Assembly: GCA_963970005.1 (NCBI GenBank)
Contig: CAXAMN010028839.1
Span: 376,033-440,032 of the forward strand
Direction of reading: 5' to 3'
Length of the DNA: 64,000 nt
Origin: Durusdinium trenchii
Taxonomy: Eukaryota; Sar; Dinophyceae; Suessiales; Symbiodiniaceae
A program made the translations under genes and the position numbers. The notes under the pieces were generated by a model that was not told where the DNA came from, searched no databases, and worked only from the letters and a program-made list of their open reading frames with translations. This document shows, in pieces, positions 43,901 through 55,609 of this stretch (positions are counted from its first letter, which is position 1; each line of letters starts with the position of its first letter).

Positions 43901-46900
43901 TTGTATACCGGCCTTTGGCAGGAAACTTTTTTGAAACAATCTCCGAAAAGTGCCATCGTCATGAACATGGTGTTTGTGGTCTTCTCTGGTGGAACACAGT
44001 TTTGGACGGCAAAATTCATCACATGTGATTTTGCTTTATCGACTCTTGAACCATGAGCTTCAAGACTCAGAGGGGTGCAACTCGGTTCCAGTGCGGCGTG
44101 GTGGACCGAGACACTGATACCCAGCAAGTCATATTCTTCCTTCATTGCAGCATACTGCTCGGCATTGAGGAACTGCTCCCCACGCTCATAGAGCAAAAAT
44201 GCCTTACTCAAATTCACTGCCGACACAAGGCTGAGGGAAACTCACTACTTATCCCGTCCCAAAGAGGTATGTCCGTTGCAAATGGTCCAACGTCCGCCAT
44301 CGTCCACCCCGTTACCCTGTGACATCATCTGGCAGGCTGGACCGCAGCCTTGGCACTGTGACATCCTTGCGTCTCCCAGATGCGGTGATCTCCGTCTTTA
44401 GCTGCTGAAAGTCTTCCTGGCTTTGCTCCAAAGAGGCTCTACGGGCGTCGTTTGAACATCTTGAATCACAAGAATCCTGGCACTTGAGTATGGAATGCAC
44501 AAATGTTTCGCACAAGTATTCCAGACCCATCAGACCCTAGAATTGTTGTGGTCAAAACTGTGCGTCCCCAGGGCGAATTCATTCTGCCGGGCCTTCATCT
44601 GATGTCCGATTCTAATCTATGGGTTTTCTATTGCTCATTCTTGCTTCTTTCCGCTAGTCCATCGTCTTTGGTCCTGGGACTGAGCTGATTCCTTTTTTCT
44701 AGTAAATATTCTTAAACGATGAAATTATATATGTATATGCATCATGCATCAAATTAAATTGCTATTTCAAGCTAATAGTCCACGGGTGCCCTGGAATTGA
44801 TCTATTTGGGTTCACTTAATCACTCTTTGGATTTCCCTTTGCATTCCAATTTTTCCTCTGCTCTTTCTTTAGCAGGAAAGGGTTTCCATCAGCTTCCTTA
44901 CAAAAAACAATTCTACAAATTGAAATCCTTGTTCGGTCCCTTGTGCATTCCTTTCCAAATTTAACTCAACAGAAGTAGTTCTATTGAGTTCTTTTTGTGT
45001 TTCTTTTTGTTGCCCTTTCCGACCAATTCAACAAAAGGACATTATGTTCATTTCTATTCATTTCTTGTGGTTGTCCTTTTATTAAAATCCAATCAGCACA
45101 AAAACAACAAAACACATCTCTGGTGTTTGATAGCCATTAAAATTCCTAGACCAAACTCCCTTGGAATTGTTTTGGGGCGGGGCCTAATTCAAGACGAGTA
45201 TAGACGAGTCGATTCTTTCGTGGGAAGGGATGTCGACAAATCAAGAAAAACACCAGATTATGTCTATGGTGCTGTATGCTAACAAGGATGTCTTGCCGTA
45301 TTGTTTGCATAGTGATACCGTGATACCATCAAAACAAATGCATAGAGCACCCGTATATACCCACAGCTGCTCAGTGTGCTCATTCAACTGCAAAGTTACT
45401 GTACCATGAAAGGTTCAAGCTTCATGGCATCTAGAAAACGGATCCACTCGCTCTATGGTCCTCGGAGATCAAAGGTTCACCACGATACCATGCGATGGAT
45501 GCCTCCACGAAGGCAACTTCGTTCCTGTCAAAGGGATCCAACATGAAAGATCTCATGTAGACGAACACACATATATAACATATTTCGTCCAAAGAGGGTT
45601 GAGTAAGTGTGCCAGAGGTTGCGTGTCATCCAGAGGTTTCACTGTATAGGGCAGCGCAGCCAGCAAATTTCGGTACAAATAATAGTTATATAATAATGTT
45701 CATTAATGACAACCCATGGGATGCACATGTATATTATATTGTACATCGGATTCGGTACACCCCTGAACCTTCCTTGCTCCTACCACACTGACGTGCTCAC
45801 ACTGCCTCTTCAAGGTTGGAAAGCGGGATCCCATCCTAAGCCAGGTGCGAATCCTTCTTCACATCTCTGTCATTGCATGTCTGGTGCGAATCAGAGTGAG
45901 CTCCCAAATCTGAGATGAATACCAGCTGCTAGGAACCAAACATCTTGCTAGGATGACAAGGAGACACACAGCACAACAAGACTGAGCAACATCATCTGCC
46001 TGTGGCCAACTCTTCAGGAGCATGTGCTGAAAACTCAACGGTAAAGAAATCTAGTACTTTACCAGCTCATGCCAACCACAAGCACAACTTTCTCCCAGCT
46101 TCTTGTACAAGACTTTCTTGAGCTCGTCAAATTCATCATCACTCAGAAGGGCACGCTTTTCCCTGTGGAAGCCTTTGGAATGTTGTCAGATTTGGAGTCA
46201 AAATGGAACCGTGTGCAGGACAATTCTCATCTCTGTAGTGTGCCATCGGACGCAAAAATGTTTTAGAAACTTGCCACATCCTGCCACTTCACAGTCGACA
46301 GCCACTTTTAGACAAAGTTTCAAGCAACCGTGGGTCCGGGGTGAGTTTTTTTCTTTGAGATGATCTACCTACAGCAATGTCATTGTCGCCTTGGTTGGAA
46401 ATCCACCCGAAGAGGCAGTGGCCAATAGTGGCCAGCTGGCGGTTATCTTTGGCCAAGCTGCACCACAACGCATCAATGTAAAGCTCTTCCAAATCGCCGA
46501 CAGCATATGATTCCTTGAGTCTGGACTGGTGCAAGAGCTGACAATCCAAGTTTCTTTGACCATTGCCGCGACCGGCGATCATGTTGTGCTGAGGTAAATA
46601 CACTCGCGAGTTCGGAAACGACAAATATGCTGGGATCCACCAAGAGACCAGCTTGGAAAAGTCATATTCCCTGGCGGCAGGAAAAAACCATAAGCTTACA
46701 GTAATTACTTTCAAAACCAGACTCTTGCTTGGAGCTCTTCTGGCAAAGGAATTGCTAGGGTCCAGCCACTTCCTCCATCCTACCCCATGTTAGTCTTGTG
46801 AGATTTCTGCCCCAAGACCACATGGGCCGACTAACATTAAAAGCATTTCAAATCTGCCGATGTCTCCGGTCCGCCTGGCGTTCTTGAAGGCTTCTTGGAA

Positions 46901-49300
46901 CTTTGTCATTTCCTCGTCATTGAGGAATTGCTTGCTGCGTTCTGTCAACAGCAAAGCAGTCATATCCTTTCGCCGCCCTGACCTCGATACTTTTGATCCT
47001 TAGCTTTGACAGGAAGACTTGTCCACCAACGGAGAAGTTAAAAGAAATGCCCTTGGAAAGCCCTGAGACTCTCAAAGGATCTGCTTTATGTCTCAGGCAA
47101 TGTCCTGCATTTGGATGTTTTTATCTATGTATCGTGACGCAGTGAAACTTAGAACGGCATGTTCAACTTGAAAGAACACCCCCTATTCAAAAACAGTAGC
47201 AAACCATAGCAAAACCATTACATTAGAACACCCGCCGATCGAGGACTAGTAATTTTAGAACATCCTCTTAGAACGTCACTGCCAAATTTTCCCAGATTGT
47301 CTAAGTGGATGACTGTGATATGTTGTGATGTTCTAAGTACATGTTCCCCCCAACGCCTCATGCAGCATACATAACTTAGAACATCCGCTGGATGCCAGGA
47401 AGTCAATTCCTATTGATGCCTATTGAGTTCCTGTTAAATTCCTTTTAATTCCTATTGATGTCCCTTTGGATTCCTCTTGATTCCTATTGATTTACTTTTA
47501 AGCTCCTTTTGAAAATTGAATTATTTTGGCTCCTATTATTGAGTTTCTTTTAACTTCGTTTGATTCTGATTCCTATCGATTTCCTTTTATACAATTTCCT
47601 ATTGATTTCCTAGTGATAGATATATATATATTATATATAATATGTTTTTCAGGTTTGTATGGTCATGGTGCATGTTCTATGTTAAATGTTCTGCAGGTGA
47701 TTGAATAACGTTTTACCAATGTTCTAAGTTTAATGTTCTAAGCTAAGCACAACTCGGTCGATGTTCTAAATAAAATGCAGGTCGATGGTGTAAGTCCTCT
47801 TTAAGAACATCAAGACCTGCTGATTTTTACAACCCACATTGTAAGTTTCACTGCGTCACCATAAAGGAACTCCCATGAACTGGATACAAAGCTGCTTCTG
47901 CCTGTGGTTTCCAGGGTCCCAAGAGGTACATAACAAAAGTTGGGCAGAATCCAATGCGGCGAAAAAGTTGGGAGGTGACCCACCAGCATCGGCCCAGCAG
48001 CGTAAGCCTTTGTACTCTTCATCTGACATCACAGGCTTGCCTCTATAGTAAGCGATGCTTGCTTCTATGAACCTGCCAGCTTGATCAAAATGAAATCAAG
48101 TAGGATGATGCCCGAAAAGAAACAACGGTCCCCACCTGACTTCTTCTGGTCTCAGCTTTCGCACCTTTGACTTTTGCTTGTCCAGGTAAGCCACCAGCTT
48201 GTCATAATCGTCTTTGGAGATGATTTCTTTCCTAGTCAGTCACCATTGGCTATCCCGAATCAAAGGCCGTCTGCTGCCTTTAAGAGACAGCATATATCAC
48301 CTAGCACATCAAACAGCCTTTTTCAATCAAGTTCACCTTGAGTCTTGGAGCTGCGAGAGCCCTTCATCGAACTCACAGCAACATCACGAACGCTGAAACC
48401 TGCCATTGCAAAGGAGATTCTTCGGATCACCTCGGGCCGGGCAGGTTTGAGACCACCACTTTGTGCTGAGAATCGTGGGAAAAAACTATATATATATATA
48501 TATCATTGGGTGTCCCACGTTGCGAAAAATTACTTGAGCCGGGGTTGGTGACGAAAGCTAGCTGCATCTAATAACATGGCCTCAAAACGGATGGGGAATG
48601 CGCGGCATGATGTGAAACATAATGGTCCAATGGTCTCAGAACGGACGCTATCAGGACTATAGCTGCTACCAAATCTGACACGTCCAAAAGGGGAGTTGAG
48701 CCCGCGGAGGGTCTAGCAGTGGATAATTCACTGGGTAGGCGATTCCATCCCCCAGCCGCAGCGAATAGCTTGCTAAAGCAACTCCAGCTAGCTGAAACTA
48801 GCTTTCGTGACAAGTTGTGCCCCACCTTGCCTACTTGTGTGGTCACTGTCACTGTGGCAACTATGTAACTATGACCTATTCCTCCGAGTCCCACTTTGCC
48901 AAATTGAGACCTGAAAGTTGGACAGATGATGGGTTCTCACCCCACCTCTTCTACATCTGCAGAATGCTGTCCGACAGCCCGCTGTCAGTGCCATCCAGTC
49001 CTTAAGGTCCTTAGTCCCATCGTCGCGGCCCGGCCATGTGTCCCGAGGGGCTGTAGAAATAGAAAACTGACTCGATGTAGACCGCTTCCAGCTCCTTTGT
49101 GGCTCGGTGGGAATAAATGATTGCCAATGAATCGTTATCGAACAATGACAGGACATTGCTGTGACTTGGAAACATACCAGGATGCTCACCAAGCCTATCT
49201 GAAAAGGATCGAGCTTAGTGAGGCCCTCCCATCCTGCAGTTCATACTTCCGCAGCCGGTTGAACTTAATTTTCTTCGCTCTTTCCTCTGCGTCCAGCAAG
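40985..49300 (-). CDS. Large multi-exon protein built of three alternating short modules
   Basis: Small exons on the minus strand encode three modules in repeating order. M1: DLEELYIDALW followed by a LLSDEQF--LK block. M2: ASIAYYRGKPVMSDEEY--L, ending GRRKDVT. M3: AFLLYERGEQFLNAEQY then a charged helix. Observed order from 5': 49300-49230 (M3-like, LLDAEERAKKIKFNRLRKYE), ~49099-49050 (M1, ELEAVYIESVFYFY), 48231-48136 (M1 tail, ISKDDYDKLVAYL), 48072-~48000 (M2), 46966-~46850 (M3, MTALLLTERSKQFLNDEE), 46513-46462 (M1), 46172-~46080 (M1 tail), ~44440-44357 (M2 tail), 44202-~44100 (M3), ~41815-41755 and 41666-41598 (M1), 41217-41149 (M2), ~41020-40985 (M3). Phases agree at the five joins I could test, e.g. 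MYVD|ALWAYYNDG and WC|FHREKRALLSDD. Function is unknown. The repeated Y--G-(P)-(L/V)-SDE-(F/Y)--LK pattern resembles repeats I recall from algal plastid proteins, unverified. Both ends of the gene are undefined. Confidence 0.7.
42100..43860. other. Large AT-rich intron, no exon seen
   Basis: Between M3 (44.1 kb) and M1 (41.8 kb) the sequence is AT-rich with recurring near-palindromes such as AAGGATGTCATCCTT (43010) and AGGAGTCCTCCTT (42733). No open frame fits the module pattern. Confidence 0.5.
44520..46060. other. Intronic stretch, no exon confirmed
   Basis: The missing first half of the second M2 module should lie here but was not found. AT-rich, with T-rich runs at 44640-45100. Confidence 0.4.
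47134..47859. mobile_element. 726-bp non-autonomous element with perfect 18-bp terminal inverted repeats
   Basis: GTGACGCAGTGAAACTTA at 47134-47151 is the exact reverse complement of 47842-47859. The interior is non-coding and structured: TTAGAAC(A/G) words dominate the left arm (47150-47400), GTTCTAA words the right arm (47670-47830), and a degenerate TTCCTATTGATT repeat fills the centre (47400-47620). No clear target-site duplication flanks it. It lies in an intron of the three-module gene, between the M2 exon at 48.0 kb and the M3 exon at 46.97 kb. Confidence 0.75.
48480..48505. repeat. AT microsatellite
   Basis: (TA)n in the intron between M1 exons at 49.05 and 48.23 kb. Confidence 0.9.
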
Positions 49301-49494
49301 CCTCACGTCTCAAGCAGGTTTCCGCATCGAATTCTGCCAGCGACAATCGTACATGACAAATCATTCTGCAATTTCTTGCAGGAAGTGCGTGTTCAGTTTC
49401 CAAGGTCGCCTTGCTTCTCTGCTGTGGCAGTTGCGTGCAATTGCACCAGCTGCGAAGACACGGCAAGGCGGTCGTGGGGTCGGCGTTGAGTCCT

Positions 49495-49612
49495 GCACTA
49501 GTAGCGATGCCCTTTGTTCCTACTAGCTTATACTAGCTTCTTGTCACTAGTAGTAAGGCCAGGAACCCCTAGTAGCGTCCTTGCTCCTAGTAACGATGCC
49601 CTTGCTCCTAAT
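49495..49612. repeat. Dispersed CTACTAG repeat, copy 7
   Basis: CACTAGTAGCGATGCCC, TTGTTCCTACTAGC, AGTAGTAAGGCCAGGAACC and CTAGTAGCGTCCTTGCTCC units, with the same spacer vocabulary as copies 2 and 3. Confidence 0.9.
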
Positions 49613-51300
49613 GGTTTCTCTCACCCATGCACCCCAGGTTTTTAGCCTCACTCTTCGCATTCGATACCTGATCGAACAGTCCGTTGGGCCATGAGAACGC
49701 GCCAAATGTGAGCCAAAGCAAGTTCGAGCTCGGCGTTTTGCTCGTCCAAACCCACGGGTCCTCGTGGCAGCTCCGCACGCGACTGCCAAAACAGACAAGC
49801 TCCCAATCTCACCAAATTTGGAGCATCGATTTGGCACCTGAGTCGCATTCAACAAAAATTGCCGCTCAAGAACGAGGTCTTAAAAAGTCGAGAGAGGAGC
49901 AAGCAGCAACAAGCAGCAGCAGCCAGCAATAGACCACAGGTTGCAATATCGATAAGCCAGATCACTCCTAAATTCTGAGTGGCGCAGGGTGGGGTTGAAG
50001 GTCTGCCGCCAACTCAAAAACAGCTAATCCGCAAGTAGTGGCCCGACGCGACCGGGTCACATCAGGGTCACATCAAATTCCTGCATACAAGGCGTTTACA
50101 GATTTGCTATTGGCAGAACGAAAGTTTTAGCTTTTCATCAAAAGATCCAATTACAGTGTGGAAGCAGCCAAGCAGTGGCAGCAGCACACAAGCAGCAGAA
50201 CACCAGCAGCACCACACGAACAGCAGCAGCAGGAGGATGGTGGCTTGGGCGAGACCCGGGCGAGATCCAGGCAAGGTCCAAAACTGCACACCCCACACCA
50301 AAAACTATGCCAAGCCTAGACAGTGGCAGAAAAGCGGCACTACCACAAACATCTGGCAGCAACACCCTTTCCCATACTGGAAAGAAGAACCCCACTAGCT
50401 CTCCCAGTAGCTCTCGCTATCTTGCCGTAATCTGTCCAAGTCCGCAGGTACTCCATAGCGAACTGCACTGGCAAGCCTGGAAATGACTGTGTTGCTTCCT
50501 GTACTTGTCTCGCATGTGGAAAATTCCTTGTGAACTGTTTCCGGGGCCCACTACAGAAAAAATAATCACTGCTTCAGCAGGCATTATTAACCCCTTATGA
50601 GTTGCCAGCACAGCGTTAAAACACCTTTCGATGAGAGCCCCAGCATACAACCTAAAAGTAGGTCCCTTTCCAACCAACAGAGTTAGTTTGCGCTTGGAAA
50701 AATAGACAACTTTCCGCAGCATTCCCCCCAAGGCAGGGTAGCAATACCTCAAAAAATGTGACGACATTGTCTGTTGCCTGTAACAAATAAATAAAAGTTT
50801 CTTGCTACGTCTCAAGAATGATTGTTTTAAGAATCGTTAATCCTGATAATTAGGCAATAGTCCAATATGGCTGCGGGTCAAAAGCGGGAGCCCGTTTCAC
50901 CCTGCGGTCAACCAGGGTACCCGCATTTTTACCCACGGCCATAAGGCAAACAAACTTGACTCCTTGCCACGGCGCAGCCTGAGGACCTTGGCACGGACGT
51001 GCCACAGGCGTGGCCAGGCCGGGTCCAGAAACAAAAGCCGGCGAGGCAACGGCGGCCATGGCAGAGCAAACGGTGACAGGCTTGAAGCAAAAGAACGGCC
51101 GAAACGCAAAAACGGAATGCGAAATGGAACTGGACCTCCAACTGACACGCAGTGGGTCGCAGTGGGGCGGTGTTGCTCAAAACCTCGCCATCACTATCGT
51201 CACTATCCAAATACATTAACCTAGTTGTAAAAGGGGTAGCAAATGAAAAATATGTTTTCATAACTTCTTGCGTAAAAAATATCGCTTCTGAAATGTTACG
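49613..51300. other. No gene recognised
   Basis: An imperfect (AGCAGC)n stretch lies at 50160-50235 and a smaller one at 49900-49930. Open frames on both strands lack domains. Confidence 0.5.
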
Positions 51301-51304
51301 CACC

Positions 51305-51364
51305 GTTCTGTGATGCTAGAAATGCTATACAACTAGACTGTGATCTGCATGGAAAATGGTTCGC
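51305..51364 (-). repeat. Left (3') LTR remnant of Copia-like element
   Basis: About 60 bases including GCTAGAAATGCTATACAACT and AAAATGGTTCGC match 55545-55605 at roughly 85%. A pyrimidine tract (CTCTCTCTCTCTGCAGG, purine on the minus strand) near 51426 would serve as the polypurine tract. Confidence 0.7.
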
Positions 51365-52011
51365 TCCCTGATGCTTCTTTGAGCTCACTTTGCCAGCAAA
51401 ATCCATTTTCTCCATTCAATTCCTGTCTCTCTCTCTCTGCAGGCTTGTTCGTTTCATCCAGGAACTGGGGTCCTGATTCCTGACATGTACTTCTGATGGA
51501 TCAACATCTGGGTTGTCCCTTCTGCATTCGAGTCAACCACGCATCTGCATTGCCTGCGCCCTTATATACTCTGATCTCATTGATGCTTCGCTATTTCCTC
51601 TTCTGAATGTTCTGTTCAATGGTCCTTCTGATGGATTTGCTGCTTCATTGGCTGCCTTGAGCATTACTCTCTTTCCTTCATACCATCCTTCTGTAGCTTG
51701 CATAGCGTCCAAACTCGTTCTGGCTAAGTAGTTTCCTGCATTGGTCTCACTCAAGATGTGATAGCTGAGGATAGCTTGTGTCGTTGGTGGTTCTCCCTCT
51801 CTCGCTCTACAAAGCCTCCATTCAGAATCCATCCACTGTGAATTCTCCTGACATAGTCTTGGAGAGTGTCTAACTTGTCTTCGAGTTCTTCCTCTCTCCA
51901 AATTCCAAGCCTTTCTTCAACTTCATCAATTCGCTTCTCAATCCTCCTGACTACAGGTCATAGTACTCTGCCATAAAGCGATTTGTATGGGCTTCCTTGG
52001 CCGGTAGGCTC

Positions 52012-52784
52012 TCAAAGTGTTCGTAGATCTTGAAGAGTACACAGATGACAGATCACTGTTGCAAAACCAATCATGTTGAACACAGTGATCATGACAATCC
52101 AGAATTGCAGTTCTTCATTGGGTTTCTTCACTGCGTCCAATACACACTGGATGTTGTCTCCTTTCAGGAATGCTTCTGTAACCATTGGCTGCAGGCCCTC
52201 CGACGCTACCATTCTCACAAGCATCTTGGCAATCTTGTTGACCTTTCCTGCAAAATTCTTTTTCCCTTCAAACACCCTTGTCTCATACTCTCCTACTCTG
52301 ATCTGACCTTCACTGTGCCAATCACCAGTGAGGTTCATCAAGTATCTGATTCTTTGTCCTCCAAGTGGCTTTGTATTGGTATCTGCCACGTTGCTGTTGG
52401 TACTTGTACCATCTTGAAATCTTTCCTGCTCTGATTTCATAGCAACTTTCCATCCAAGTATCTCACTTTTGCAACTCCTCTCTTCATCACAAGTTGGCGC
52501 CCGCTTGAAGAATCTGAGATGTAATGGCCCAACTTTGTCCCCAGAGCAAATTCCAGAACTGTGCGAATGTAGATTCCATCTGCTGCTGAGGAAACTATAG
52601 CACGTGGTTCCACCTCACACGAAGATAAGCTAATGATCTTCTGTGTCCTGCTACTGTTGAGCACTGGACAACTATTCCAATGCATGAAACCCTCCTGATG
52701 TTGACTTTCTATGGGTTTTGTTTCCGCCCCAGTCTGAATCTGAGAATGTCTCCAAGCACCAATAGCCTTCTCCTTTCTTGACAT
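52012..52784 (-). pseudogene. Copia RNase H and C-terminal tail
   Basis: Contains the Copia RNase H words SLSSCEVE and SDSSSGRQLVMKRGVAKVRY, then after a frameshift near 52440 NSNVADTNTKPLGGQRIRYL, the usual NVAD--TK end. One frame change is required, so it is broken. Confidence 0.8.
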
Positions 52785-53592
52785 AGTGGAAGTTCAAGTA
52801 CTAGACAATAGTCCATAGTCTTCAAGTATCCTAAGAACTTCTTCAAGTGGTGAAATGACATAGCTGTAGGATTTGACATTCTTGAAGCCAATTCCTTTAC
52901 GGCAAATGCTGCATCATACAGGCATTCAGGTCCATTTACTTCTGCCAAATCTGATTCATCTTCTTCTTCATCCCACTCTTCCTCACCAACTTCTTCTGCA
53001 ACTGGGGATAGCTCTTCGCCTACATACATGGTAAAGATCTTCTCCCCCAAACTTCACCATGTTGATCTTGGCCTTCTTGCTTGAATCATCTGGCGGCCTG
53101 GGTTTCTTCATTGGACTTTCCTCTTCAAGCAATTCAATTGCCTCTCTTGGCCTTGATTTGCCTGATTGTGATCTCAATGAAGATAGTATAGGAGTAATTG
53201 GGTTGTAAAGAGAACTTTCTGCTTCTCCACTCGGCTTCCTTTCACCTCCATCTCTTTTCAATGCTTCAACAGGCATTTCCAACGGGGCTGGAATCTCCAT
53301 TGGCCCTGGGAATAGTGGTTCTTCTTTCCCTGAACCATTCCACTGGGCTCAATTGTAGCACACATTCAAGGTCATCATCTTTCTTTTCATCCTCCTGACC
53401 TTCTACCTTGTTCTCCTGGGGAGTAGGGGTAATCTCTTCTATTGCCTGCTGCAGTTCTGTTTTCTGCTCTCTGTTTTCAAGCTTCTTGTATCCTGGTGCA
53501 AAGAATCCCATCCTCTGGTGGTGCTGCTGGCTCATAGCTGAAGATTGTAATTGAAGGAATGACTGCATCATCACCAAAGAATTGCTCACCAA
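52709..53592 (-). pseudogene. Charged spacer fused to the tail of Copia reverse transcriptase
   Basis: The first part is Glu/Lys-rich (EITPTPQENKVEGQEDEKKD). The end, ELASRMSNPTAMSFHHLKKF then LGYLKTMDYCL, matches the segment joining Copia RT to RNase H. Core RT motifs such as YVDD are absent. Three frames are used, with breaks near 53290 and 53040. The deletion junction lies inside this stretch. Confidence 0.7.
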
Positions 53593-53817
53593 GTTCCTCC
53601 TTCTTCATCATGACCTGACAATACTCAAGCATTTACCAGCTACCTCCTCTTTTCACCAAAGTGGTTCTCATCAGCTCACTTCGGGGATGACTATGGGATC
53701 CGCAAATCTTGAAGCCAATAAGCTTCCAACTAGCAGTCCATGCTCATTGAATCTCCAACCTGGTTCTTTCTCCAAAGCTTCAGGTTCTTGCACCTCCAAG
53801 CAGTTCTCATCTTCATC

Positions 53818-54207
53818 TCAAATGACTTTAATGCGGCCTTGAATGGTCAAAGAGCGATTTTGTAGGTTGAGCGGTACCTTCAAGTCACCATTCTCCAACA
53901 TTTGCTCTCTGCTATTGATTCCCCAACCATGTTCCATCAACCTTCCACAAACAAGTATGGGTTGGTTCACCTTAGAACTGAAGTTCACATTCTCTTTGAG
54001 AAGAACTTCGCGTCCATCAAGGTCACGCAAGGAAATTTCAACACTTTTCCCACCTTCTCTAGGGATACGATTTCCTTGCGCATCCTGTAACTTGGTCTTT
54101 GCGCTGAAGTGCAACCCTCCTGCCCCATGATCTGCCATACTCAAAGGAAATAATGCTACATCAGCTCCACAGTCAATAGATGGCCACATCCGCATTCTCC
54201 TCTCCAA
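53818..54207 (-). pseudogene. Copia aspartic protease
   Basis: The active-site region reads IDCGADVALFPL, where the usual D-(S/T)-G is D-C-G. It begins in a different frame from the upstream Gag piece: a single extra base in front of IDCG creates an early stop at 54173. Downstream NQPILVCGRLMEHGW fits the second half of a retroviral-type protease. Confidence 0.75.
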
Positions 54208-54727
54208 GTCTCCTCACCATGGGTTCATCATCTGAGATCTCAACCTCCTCAACTTCCTGGAACTCTGGCTCATCATTTCTTTGATCTTCTAGCTCAACAT
54301 TTCTTTCTCTCAAGTCAAAGATCCTTGACTCACTATTCTCAATTCTCCTGACCGCTGGCTTGGTATCTGTAACACTGGCATGTTGTTGGCCAACTGTATG
54401 GATAGTTGATGATGGCGATCCTGAAGATGAATGCGCTTGATCACCTGCTACCTGTCGAATTTTGTTCCTCCAACAGTCTTTAGCAAGATGTCCTGGCTTT
54501 CCACAACAATAACATATAGTTGCCACACCTTTGCCTTTTTGGTCTTTGCCTTTACCTTTGCCCTTGTGATCACCTTCCTTTCCTTTCTTTCCTTTGCCCT
54601 TGACATCTTTACCTTTGCCTTTCTGATTGTCATTCTTGCCCTTCTTACCTTTTCCTTTGGCACCTTGGACTCGACCAATGTCCATTGGCATAGGCCCTTG
54701 GTAGTCTGTACTGCTACTAGCCACCAT
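54173..54727 (-). pseudogene. Copia Gag C-terminal part with CCHC zinc knuckle
   Basis: A long Lys/Gly-rich low-complexity segment (KGKGKKGK words) leads into CYCCGKPGHLAKDCW, a C-x2-C-x4-H-x4-C nucleic-acid-binding knuckle, followed by an acidic linker. Frame is open for 184 codons. Confidence 0.85.
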
Positions 54728-54920
54728 GGAAGTAGCTCACTTCTGCTGAGAGCGATCCTATTGCAACACGTGTTCCCTCAAAGTTGTGACATTGTCGCCA
54801 ATTGTCAAGTTCAAGTAGGCTTTGAGTTGCCCACCTACACATCTCAAAAGAATAGCAGATTTCAACTCTTCCGGAATTGTAGTCCCAGTCCCTGCCTTGA
54901 CTGTCTCATCAAATGCTTCT

Positions 54921-55211
54921 TCAACCTTCAAGAGTTGAGGTTGTAGCGCGCAGTGCCCTTCCTCTCAACAACGAAGCTAACAATCCATAGAGCTTGCTGC
55001 ACCTGGCCTTCTCTGCCCCAGTTGTCAAGTCCATGTCAAATTTGTCACTTGGCTTCTCGTGAATTTCCTTCAATTCCTTCATGTAGCCCTCGCTGGCTGC
55101 ACTCAAGTACTTCTCAAAGACCCATGACCACTCTCTGAATGCCTCAATCTCTTTCTCTTGTGACTTATAGTCAAAAGTGTTGCTATCAGCTTTGACCAAT
55201 CTTGTCTTCAA
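54921..55211 (-). pseudogene. Copia Gag N-terminal part
   Basis: About 96 codons with EIEAFREWSWVFEKYLSA and GAEKARCSKLYGLLASLLRG, typical of dinoflagellate Copia Gag capsid region. It is separated from the zinc-knuckle part by frame changes at 54.73-54.92 kb. Upstream coding may continue to about 55300 in another frame. Confidence 0.75.
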
Positions 55212-55544
55212 CTGCTTTCTTTACTGCCTCAGCTGCTGATGTTGTTGCCAGCGTACTCTGTGCTATAGTTTGAAGGATTTCTCTGATTTCCTCCATCTTC
55301 TCTTTTTTCTAACGTCTCTTTGGCACAATGTACTGGGCACAGAGTGTTGCTCACAACAATTCTTCACCAGTCCAGCTGTTTGAGTTCCAAAGGCCCAAAT
55401 CTATGGCTCGAAATCGCGCCCGGGATCCCAGTGACCTACGGGCTCTTATCTGGAGCTCAAAGGGGCTTACCCTTATTACCCTTATCCTTGCTCCACTGCC
55501 ATGTTCACCTTTTTTTGATACTCAAAAGGCAAGGGCTGCGAGCG

Positions 55545-55605
55545 CATTCTATGACGCTAGAAATGCTATACAACTAGGCTGTAGTCTACACGTAAAATGG
55601 TTCGC
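55545..55605 (-). repeat. Right (5') LTR remnant of Copia-like element
   Basis: Direct repeat of 51305-51364 (shared GCTAGAAATGCTATACAACT and AAAATGGTTCGC). Similarity stops abruptly on both sides, so the LTRs are truncated or very short. Confidence 0.7.
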
Positions 55606-55609
55606 AAGT

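Larger units (their letters stand above)
51305..55605 (-). mobile_element. Internally deleted Copia-like LTR retrotransposon
   Basis: On the minus strand the order is 5' LTR remnant, Gag, CCHC zinc knuckle, protease, a short charged spacer, the last part of reverse transcriptase, RNase H, C-terminal tail and 3' LTR remnant. Gag to RNase H order with RT before RNase H fits Ty1/Copia. The integrase and most of reverse transcriptase are missing between protease (53.8 kb) and RT tail (52.9 kb), and several frameshifts interrupt the frame, so it cannot be autonomous. Confidence 0.85.

Noticed and set aside
55400..55430. GGCTCGAAATC as a tRNA-type B box (SINE or tRNA gene)
   Set aside because: No matching A box or cloverleaf could be drawn around it.
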